Below, piece after piece: positions 1-4,443 of a stretch of 5,364 nucleotides of DNA. Source of the stretch: an uncultured Eubacterium sp. (GTDB taxonomy: Bacteria > Bacillota > Clostridia > Lachnospirales > Lachnospiraceae); the NCBI GenBank assembly GCA_905236735.1, contig CAJOOU010000060.1, forward strand, positions 1-5,364. The letters are read 5' to 3'. Numbering within the stretch: the stretch's first letter is position 1; each line of letters starts with the position of its first letter. A program made the position numbers and the translations under genes. The notes under the pieces are model-generated. The model was not told the origin of the DNA, ran no database searches, and saw nothing but the letters and a program-made list of their open reading frames with translations.

Positions 1-16
1 ATTTTAGTTCTCCTTT
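1..16 (-). promoter_or_regulatory. rplB: Ribosome binding site and cut start codon of rplB (L2)
   Basis: Read on the minus strand, AAAGGAG (16 to 10) is followed by a 7-nt spacer and then AT at the very edge (2 to 1), so the G of an ATG would be the first base outside the window. The canonical S10 operon order places rplB (ribosomal protein L2) directly after rplW. Only two bases of the gene are present, so its identity rests on gene order and this well-placed ribosome binding site, not on any protein sequence. Confidence 0.75.
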
Positions 17-29
17 CAGTTTTGGTATC

Positions 30-66
30 GCGCCCTTCGGCGCATAATCATTTTGCCCTGTGGGGC
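30..66 (-). other. Two GC-rich hairpins in the rplW-rplB gap
   Basis: The 73-nt gap between the rplW stop and the rplB start carries two short perfect inverted repeats. The first to be transcribed is GCCC-CACA-GGGC (66 to 55, 4-bp stem). The second is GCGCC-GAAG-GGCGC (43 to 30, 5-bp stem). Neither is followed by a convincing U tract, so neither is a clear intrinsic terminator, and the operon must continue into rplB. They could be mRNA stability or processing elements, or simple chance in a GC-rich spot. The function is unknown. Confidence 0.4.
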
Positions 67-73
67 GAGGATT

Positions 74-373
74 TTAAAGTCCGCTGAAAATCTCGATATC
101 AGCGCTGTCTGCTGTAAGCTGTACTACTGCCTTTTTAGTCTTTGCAGTTTTACCTACAACCATACCTCTTCTTCTCTTCTTACCTTCACTGTTCATTGTG
201 TTTACCTTGGCAACCTTTGTGCCTTCAAACATCTTCTCAACAGCTTCTTTTATCATTGTCTTGTTAGCTTCCGGATGAACAAGGAAAGTGTATTTCTTTT
301 CGCCCATGGCATTCATACTCTTCTCTGTTACAACCGGCTCTATGATAACATCATAATACTGTACATTTGCCAT
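74..373 (-). CDS. rplW: 50S ribosomal protein L23
   Basis: A 99-residue protein, the usual length for bacterial L23 (uL23). L23 binds domain III of 23S rRNA beside the peptide exit tunnel, where it forms the docking site for trigger factor and the signal recognition particle. The N-terminal signature DVIIEPVVTEKS (8-19) is typical, followed by KKYTFLVHPEANKTMIKEAVE (about 26-46) and the basic loop GKKRRRG (64-70), which contacts rRNA. The ATG overlaps the rplD stop codon by one base (TAATG), giving translational coupling. Its own AGGAGG lies inside the end of rplD (389 to 384), 10 nt before the start. It is the fourth gene of the S10 operon and precedes rplB. Nothing looks damaged. Confidence 0.98.
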   Translation of the reverse strand: MANVQYYDVIIEPVVTEKSMNAMGEKKYTFLVHPEANKTMIKEAVEKMFEGTKVAKVNTMNSEGKKRRRGMVVGKTAKTKKAVVQLTADSADIEIFSGL

Positions 374-993
374 TATGCATATACCTCCTCAAGTGAAGCT
401 ACTCCGGCTTTTGTAGTGATTACAGTGTTGTATCTAAGGATGTCATATACATTTACCGAATTAATCTGAGCCGTAGCGACATCCGGAATGTTTCTTGCTG
501 ATAATACAACATTTTTGTCATTCTCGTTTAATACTACAAGCGCCTTTGAAACCTTGAGATTGTCTAAAATCTCCTGGAACTTCTTTGTTTTAATCTCATC
601 AAGCTTAAGCTCGTCAAGTACGATGAACTTGTTTTCCTGAACCCTTGATGTGAATGCAGACTTAAGAGCTGCTCTCTTCTCTTTCTTGTTAAGCTTGAAA
701 GAGTAATCTCTCGGTGTCGGTGCGAATACTACTCCGCCGCCTTTCCACTGTGGAGCACGGATAGAACCCTGTCTTGCATGTCCTGTACCCTTTTGTCTCC
801 ATGGTTTCTTACCACCACCTGATACCTCAGAACGGGTCTTAGCCTTCTGTGTACCCTGACGGTTGTTTGCAAGCTGCTGTACAACAGCCATATGTAATAA
901 ATGTTCGTTTACTTCTACGCCGAAGAGGGCATCGTTTAATTCCATAGTGCCGACTTCTTTGCCTTCAATATTATAAACAGATACATTAGCCAT
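373..993 (-). CDS. rplD: 50S ribosomal protein L4
   Basis: A 206-residue protein of normal bacterial L4 (uL4) length. L4 binds domain I of 23S rRNA, and an extended loop reaches the exit-tunnel constriction. That loop is visible at about residues 45-95, with the conserved core KPWRQKGTGHARQGS (63-77) and APQWKGGGVVF (80-90). The Lys and Arg around 68-74 are in the region where macrolide-resistance changes are known in other bacteria; here it looks wild type. The globular part follows, with KEKRAALKSAF (104-114) and the C-terminal VYDILRYNTVITTKAGV (182-198). The start is fixed by AGGAGG (1007 to 1002) 8 nt upstream. The gap from rplC is only 30 nt. In gammaproteobacteria L4 is the autoregulator of this operon; whether it plays that role here is not shown. 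Confidence 0.98.
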   Translation of the reverse strand: MANVSVYNIEGKEVGTMELNDALFGVEVNEHLLHMAVVQQLANNRQGTQKAKTRSEVSGGGKKPWRQKGTGHARQGSIRAPQWKGGGVVFAPTPRDYSFKLNKKEKRAALKSAFTSRVQENKFIVLDELKLDEIKTKKFQEILDNLKVSKALVVLNENDKNVVLSARNIPDVATAQINSVNVYDILRYNTVITTKAGVASLEEVYA

Positions 994-1023
994 CTGTTAG
1001 TCCTCCTTTCCTTAAAGCGCGTC

Positions 1024-1701
1024 TTACGCCTTAACAGATTCCTTGATTGTCACTAAAGATTTCTTTGGTCCCGGTACCGAACCCTTAATAAGAAGAAGGT
1101 TGTTCTCTGCATCTACGCGTACAACCTCAAGGTTCTGTACTGTAATTTTCTTGCTTCCCATGTGTCCCGGCATCTTCTTTCCTCTGAATACCTTTGAAGG
1201 TGTTGAGCAAGAACCGTTTGAACCGGCATGACGATGGAACTTAGAACCGTGCGCCATAGGTCCTCTTGACTGACCGTGTCTCTTTATCGCGCCCTGGAAA
1301 CCTTTTCCCTTTGAGATAGCTGTTGCATCTACCTTGTCGCCGCTTTCAAAGATATCGGCTTTGATTTCCTGTGCAAGCGTATACTCCTCGGCGTTTTCAA
1401 ACTTGAACTCGCGCAGAAATCTCTTTCCGCTTACGCCGGCCTTGGCAAAATGTCCTGCCTGCGGCTTGTTTACGCCATGTCTTCTTTTTACATCTTTCTT
1501 TCCGTTAGCATCTTTGACAACAACTTTTTCCTTCTTGTCAACGAAGCCAACCTGAACAGCACTGTATCCGTCGTTTTCAACAGTTTTAATCTGTGTAACC
1601 ACACACGGACCAGCCTGAAGTACAGTGACCGGAGTAAGCTCTCCGTCTTCACTGAAGATCTGAGTCATTCCGACTTTTGTAGCTAAAATCGCTTTCTTCA
1701 T
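1024..1701 (-). CDS. rplC: 50S ribosomal protein L3
   Basis: A 225-residue L3 (uL3), slightly longer than the roughly 209 residues of E. coli L3. L3 is an early assembly protein of the large subunit; its long loop reaches toward the peptidyl transferase centre. Seen here: the N-terminal KVGMTQIF (9-16), then KGKGFQGAIKRHG (131-143), GPMAHGSKFHRHAG (147-160) and FRGKKMPGHMG (172-182), which form the insertion loop. The Gln that PrmB methylates in E. coli L3 (in GQNQTP) aligns with Ser164 here (GSCSTP), so that modification is not expected. The start is set by AGGAGG (1714 to 1709) with a 7-nt spacer. The gene is separated from rpsJ by an unusually long, structured 178-nt spacer, and a 7-bp hairpin stands just before its ribosome binding site. 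This suggests translation control separate from rpsJ. Confidence 0.98.
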   Translation of the reverse strand: MKKAILATKVGMTQIFSEDGELTPVTVLQAGPCVVTQIKTVENDGYSAVQVGFVDKKEKVVVKDANGKKDVKRRHGVNKPQAGHFAKAGVSGKRFLREFKFENAEEYTLAQEIKADIFESGDKVDATAISKGKGFQGAIKRHGQSRGPMAHGSKFHRHAGSNGSCSTPSKVFRGKKMPGHMGSKKITVQNLEVVRVDAENNLLLIKGSVPGPKKSLVTIKESVKA

Positions 1702-1708
1702 TTGTTTA

Positions 1709-1749
1709 CCTCCTGTTAATCTACAGCGGAACGCAAATAATGTGCGTTC
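1709..1749 (-). promoter_or_regulatory. 7-bp hairpin next to the rplC ribosome binding site
   Basis: On the minus strand GAACGCA (1749 to 1743) and TGCGTTC (1735 to 1729) are perfect complements with a 7-nt loop. The stem ends 14 nt before the strong Shine-Dalgarno AGGAGG (1714 to 1709), which lies 7 nt before the rplC ATG. The Shine-Dalgarno itself appears unpaired. There is no U tract after the hairpin, so it is not an intrinsic terminator. It could be a protein binding site or a spacer helix stacked on the larger structure immediately upstream. Confidence 0.5.
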
Positions 1750-1857
1750 ATCCTAGAACAGTCATATATAAGTGGAACACTATGCTTTAGAGTCTCTCGA
1801 CTTGAAGATGTTGATTCCTTCAATGAAGTGTTGCTTCTATATATAAACCTATAGGAT
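1750..1857 (-). promoter_or_regulatory. Candidate structured RNA (r-protein leader?) between rpsJ and rplC
   Basis: The 178-nt rpsJ-rplC gap holds a nested series of complementary segments, read on the minus strand from outside in. ATCCTA (1857-1852) pairs with TAGGAT (1755-1750). An AT helix joins 1844-1839 to 1769-1764, and AAG (1836-1834) pairs with CTT (1772-1770). AACACT (1832-1827) pairs with AGTGTT (1781-1776). Inside are two hairpins: TTGAAG (1823-1818) with CTTCAA (1807-1802), and AGTC-GAGA-GACT (1802-1791), the latter capped by a GNRA-type tetraloop; these two share one base. Such a branched element ahead of rplC suggests an RNA that a ribosomal protein, for example L3 or L4, could bind to control the downstream genes. 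This was found by eye, without energies or covariation. The AT helix and the outer 6-bp helix are the least certain parts. Confidence 0.5.
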
Positions 1858-1879
1858 TTTACCTTGTTTTCAAAATGCC

Positions 1880-2200
1880 TTATTTCTTGTCTTTCATTTT
1901 GATGTCGATGTAAACACCGGCAGGCATTTCGAGTCTTGACAATGCATCAACCGTTTTCTGTGTAGGTGTGATGATGTCGATGAGTCTCTTGTGAGTTCTC
2001 TGCTCAAACTGCTCTCTTGAATCCTTGTACTTGTGTGTAGCACGAAGAATTGTAACTACTTCCTTCTTTGTCGGAAGCGGTACAGGTCCGCTCACCTGTG
2101 ATCCGTTCTTTGTTACAGTTTCAATGAGCTTCTTTGCAGATGCATCGATGAGCTCATGGTCATAAGCCTTTAATGTGATTCTCATAACCTGAGTTGCCAT
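1880..2200 (-). CDS. rpsJ: 30S ribosomal protein S10 (NusE)
   Basis: A 106-residue S10 (uS10), a few residues longer than the common 102-103 because of a basic C-terminal tail (KMKDKK). S10 is a 30S head protein; as NusE it also pairs with NusB in transcription antitermination and contacts NusG. Seen here: RITLKAYDHELID (7-19), GPVPLPTKKEVVTILR (38-53), the exposed loop HKYKDSREQFE (56-66), where tetracycline and tigecycline resistance changes are known in other species and which looks wild type here, and RTHKRLIDI (68-76). It is the first gene of the S10 operon, behind a leader of about 236 nt. The Shine-Dalgarno AGGAGG (2217 to 2212) is 11 nt from the ATG, longer than usual, with seven U residues directly before the start codon. 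The next gene, rplC, begins only after a 178-nt structured gap. Confidence 0.98.
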   Translation of the reverse strand: MATQVMRITLKAYDHELIDASAKKLIETVTKNGSQVSGPVPLPTKKEVVTILRATHKYKDSREQFEQRTHKRLIDIITPTQKTVDALSRLEMPAGVYIDIKMKDKK

Positions 2201-2202
2201 AA

Positions 2203-2230
2203 AAAAAGTCGCCTCCTTTTCGCACTTTTT
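2203..2230 (-). promoter_or_regulatory. Hairpin presenting the rpsJ Shine-Dalgarno in its loop
   Basis: On the minus strand AAAAAGT (2230-2224) pairs with ACTTTTT (2209-2203), and CG (2222-2221) pairs with CG (2211-2210), leaving G2223 bulged. The 9-nt loop AAAAGGAGG (2220-2212) contains the complete Shine-Dalgarno. Folding this stem would bring the Shine-Dalgarno closer to the ATG at 2200 and could explain the long 11-nt linear spacer. The stem is AU rich and its stability is uncertain. Its U run is part of the stem, so it is a poor terminator. Confidence 0.45.
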
Positions 2231-2236
2231 AATAGT

Positions 2237-2350
2237 ACGACAAGCGGTGACTGTACACTATCCCGTGTGTTTCCTGTTTGCAAAGCAATAGAAAATCGCA
2301 CGTTGTCTCTGCTACTAGGCAGACCGTATTGTGATACAGTGACTTGTCGC
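2237..2350 (-). promoter_or_regulatory. Branched 3' domain of the S10 operon leader RNA (candidate autoregulatory leader)
   Basis: Minus-strand pairings form one consistent fold. GCGACAAG (2350-2343) pairs with CTTGTCGT (2244-2237; 8 bp, one G-U). After an asymmetric internal loop, ACTGTA (2340-2335) pairs with TACAGT (2255-2250), and past a bulged U, CAC (2333-2331) pairs with GTG (2258-2256). Inside this long closing helix are two arms. One is TCTGC (2323-2319) with GCAGA (2312-2308) around a 6-nt loop. The other is an extended arm: CGTG (2302-2299) with CACG (2267-2264), TTTTCT (2295-2290) with AGGAAA (2275-2270), and TTGC-TTT-GCAA (2288-2278). No gene overlaps this stretch. Position and complexity suggest feedback control by a protein of the operon. 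The ligand is unknown, and I could not match it to a named leader family. Confidence 0.6.
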
Positions 2351-2363
2351 CAGTTTCCTAACT

Positions 2364-2430
2364 TGACATTCGCTCCACGGAAAACCCGCCACTGGGGCGG
2401 CAACCTCACGCTTCATAGCTATCAATGTCA
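2364..2430 (-). promoter_or_regulatory. 5' domain of the S10 operon leader RNA
   Basis: TGACATT (2430-2424) and AATGTCA (2370-2364) form a 7-bp closing helix on the minus strand. Inside is a GC-rich hairpin CCGCC-CCAGT-GGCGG (2400-2386), followed by GTTTT (2385-2381), which resembles a weak intrinsic terminator. A small hairpin AGTT-AGGA-AACT (2363-2352) joins this domain to the 3' domain. An alternative pairing, TTCGCT (2439-2434) with AGCGAA (2374-2369), competes with the closing helix, which leaves room for a switch. The proposed transcription start near 2437 would trim that alternative helix by about two pairs. Confidence 0.45.
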
Positions 2431-2443
2431 CATAGCGAAAGTA

Positions 2444-2472
2444 ATTATACCTCATTAATCTGCCAAATGCAA
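2444..2472 (-). promoter_or_regulatory. Promoter of the S10 operon
   Basis: On the minus strand a perfect TATAAT (2449-2444) is preceded, with a 17-bp spacer, by TTGCAT (2472-2467), which keeps the TTG of the -35 consensus but matches only three of six bases. Transcription would start near 2437, giving a leader of about 236 nt before rpsJ. The perfect -10 in the only gap upstream of a heavily expressed operon makes it the best candidate in the window. Transcription from the upstream EAL gene could also read in, because no strong terminator separates them. Confidence 0.7.
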
Positions 2473-2491
2473 GCATTTTTTTGCATAAAAT

Positions 2492-4432
2492 TTATATAAA
2501 GAACTCCTTAATTTTCAACACCGGAACCGGACGCGAGTACTTATATCCCTGCAGGTAATCCGCCCCGAACATAACACACATTCTTTCATCCGAAGCATCT
2601 TCAACCCCCTCAAACAACACTTTTATACCACAATTCTTAAATCCCGTTACAAGCGTTCTGATATTGCTTGCAACCTTTTCGTTTTCCCTCGCTTTTATCA
2701 AAAGTCTTCTGTCAAATTTAACCACATCAAAATTGAGTTCCGTCACATCTGCAAAATTCGAATATCCGACGCCAAAGTCGTCCAGAACAAAGTGCACATT
2801 TTCAGCGCAAAGCACATCCATTGTATTCTTTACTCTCTCATACATCTTCGCATCATTGCTTTCGGTAATTTCGAGCGACAGCTTGCCGCTTGGTATATGG
2901 TGTTTCCACATAATCTTCTGTACTTCATCCGCAAAATCCTTTTTCACCAGATCTTCCACGGAAAAATTCACCGTAAACCTGTTGAATCTGCATCCACCGT
3001 CAAGCATCTGTGATAAACACCTGCAGGTCTTATTTAAAACAATAAGGCTGAGTTCGTGTACAAAATCAAATTCATGCGCAAAGGACATAAACTCCGACGG
3101 TTCTATAAGTCCCGTCTTTTCAAGGTCCAGCCTCATAAGCATTTCGGCATATTCATATTTACCGGTTGCCACCGAAAGAATCGGCTGTGCATACACCACC
3201 ACTCTTTCATCATCAGGATTCCTGTTAAGACATATATCATTGATTTCGTCAAGTATATATCTTATCCTTGCCAGTTTATCTATATCCTTTTTCCCTACAA
3301 AAATATAGCTGTTTTCTTCCATCCTTGCATCATAGTATGCAAAAGCTGCCACAAAATCCAGATAGTCCCTCATGTAGTATGACGGTTCAAACGCCACTAT
3401 TTTATAGGGAATTTTAAACTTTTTATAATACTCCGGGAACACATTGTTTATCAGATGATTGTAATGAACCATAAGAGATTCGTTTTCTCCGGCATCGAGC
3501 CTTTCTTCTATAGCAAGAACATAGGTATGTTCATCGGTTTTAAAAAGCTTTGCCTGTTTATAGTTTCTCATCCAGAATGTGTGTATTGCCTTACCCAGCT
3601 CCTGCGGCACTCCGGATGTCCTGTCTGTATCCAAAAACCTTATGGACAGAAAACTCGCCCTGTTTCCGTGCCTGTTTGTAGCCGCAATAAAGTCCCCGAG
3701 AGCATTTAACCCCATGGCTCCTGTAGCAAGCTCATAAGGATGTGAGTGAATCATCACAAATACGCCTATGACCGGGATGATAAAGGTAAATGTCATATAC
3801 GAATTGTTGTTGAACATATTTTGAATAACAAGGGTTATCGCACAGAATATCCCCATGAACATAAATGTTCTTCTTAGCTGGGTTATCAGTCTGTCCTTGT
3901 ATCTGATTATCATATAAAGGAGAATCAAAAGTCCGCCTATATAAGCTATGGTAAATGGTTTGATATAGGTGGTATCATGCCACAGCCCCTCATCATCTAA
4001 ATAAAATCCAAACTTTATAAGGGGCGAGATTGTATCAAAAAGGATACCTGAAAAAAGTATCAGGCATGAAACCGCTGCAATCCTTCTGCCGTTTTTGGCA
4101 GGCAGTACCATAAGATTTCTTACATATATGATATACATAAGCAGGTTAAAAAGCAGCAGGTCGTGATATACCGCCCTCGTGATATACACGCTTTCCACAT
4201 GAGTAGGCCAGTATGTTATTATCATATAAAACATTACATTGGAAATAGCGGCAACGCTCAAAAGATAAACCGACATTTTAAAAATATCAAAGTTATGATC
4301 CCTTGAATCCGACTTTGACTCCCATATCAGTTCTGCAAGAACTATGCAGGTAATTAAAGCAATAACATCTCCAACCGGAGTATAATCAATAACAAGATCC
4401 TGTAGCTGCACCTTTACACCTCTTCTTTTCAT
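2492..4432 (-). CDS. Seven-helix membrane EAL-domain protein, probable c-di-GMP phosphodiesterase
   Basis: A 646-residue protein predicted to hydrolyse cyclic di-GMP to pGpG. About seven membrane helices fill residues 20-37, 52-74, 82-106, 116-138, 158-177, 188-205 and 211-229. Basic loops after helices 3 and 5 put the C-terminal part in the cytoplasm. Residues about 233-380 resemble a GGDEF domain that has lost its signature: ATGAMGLNAL (236-245) replaces the usual DxLTGLxNR, and KTDEHTYVLAIE (298-309) sits where GGDEF should be. It is therefore unlikely to make c-di-GMP and may be structural or sensory. The EAL domain (about 405-646) keeps Glu430 (as EML rather than EAL), Asn489, Glu521 (LEITES), Asp551-Asp552 (DDFGVGYSN), Lys572, Glu608 (EGVE) and Gln628 (QGY), so catalysis is plausible. 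The ATG lies 11 nt after the preceding gene's stop; its AAAAGG overlaps that stop, indicating coupling. The signal sensed is unknown. Confidence 0.88.
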   Translation of the reverse strand: MKRRGVKVQLQDLVIDYTPVGDVIALITCIVLAELIWESKSDSRDHNFDIFKMSVYLLSVAAISNVMFYMIITYWPTHVESVYITRAVYHDLLLFNLLMYIIYVRNLMVLPAKNGRRIAAVSCLILFSGILFDTISPLIKFGFYLDDEGLWHDTTYIKPFTIAYIGGLLILLYMIIRYKDRLITQLRRTFMFMGIFCAITLVIQNMFNNNSYMTFTFIIPVIGVFVMIHSHPYELATGAMGLNALGDFIAATNRHGNRASFLSIRFLDTDRTSGVPQELGKAIHTFWMRNYKQAKLFKTDEHTYVLAIEERLDAGENESLMVHYNHLINNVFPEYYKKFKIPYKIVAFEPSYYMRDYLDFVAAFAYYDARMEENSYIFVGKKDIDKLARIRYILDEINDICLNRNPDDERVVVYAQPILSVATGKYEYAEMLMRLDLEKTGLIEPSEFMSFAHEFDFVHELSLIVLNKTCRCLSQMLDGGCRFNRFTVNFSVEDLVKKDFADEVQKIMWKHHIPSGKLSLEITESNDAKMYERVKNTMDVLCAENVHFVLDDFGVGYSNFADVTELNFDVVKFDRRLLIKARENEKVASNIRTLVTGFKNCGIKVLFEGVEDASDERMCVMFGADYLQGYKYSRPVPVLKIKEFFI

Positions 4433-4443
4433 ATTTCAGCCTT

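Noticed and set aside
53..469. Plus-strand open frame of 138 codons opposite rplW and the end of rplD
   Set aside because: Antisense to two certain ribosomal protein genes, with a Cys/Tyr/Leu-rich translation and no ribosome binding site.
2363..2368. Perfect TTGACA on the plus strand inside the leader
   Set aside because: No -10 element is found 16-18 bp downstream and there is no plus-strand gene to serve; probably chance, as it lies in a helix strand of the leader.
2182..2409. Minus-strand open frame of 75 codons from a GTG, running through the leader into rpsJ
   Set aside because: It lacks a ribosome binding site, overlaps the rpsJ start in another frame and covers the structured leader; its composition does not resemble a real protein.
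2315..2416. Possible 33-codon leader peptide in the S10 leader (minus strand, ATG at 2416)
   Set aside because: No Shine-Dalgarno precedes the ATG, no run of regulatory codons is present, and the segment is better explained as folded RNA.
2465..2482. Terminator-like AAATG-CAAG-CATTT followed by Ts on the plus strand
   Set aside because: The stem is short and AT rich, and no plus-strand gene lies before it. On the minus strand it lacks a U tract.
2664..3308. Plus-strand open frame of 214 codons opposite the EAL gene
   Set aside because: It lies wholly antisense to well-conserved EAL and GGDEF-like domains. Its Ser-, Phe- and Ile-rich translation is typical of a shadow frame.
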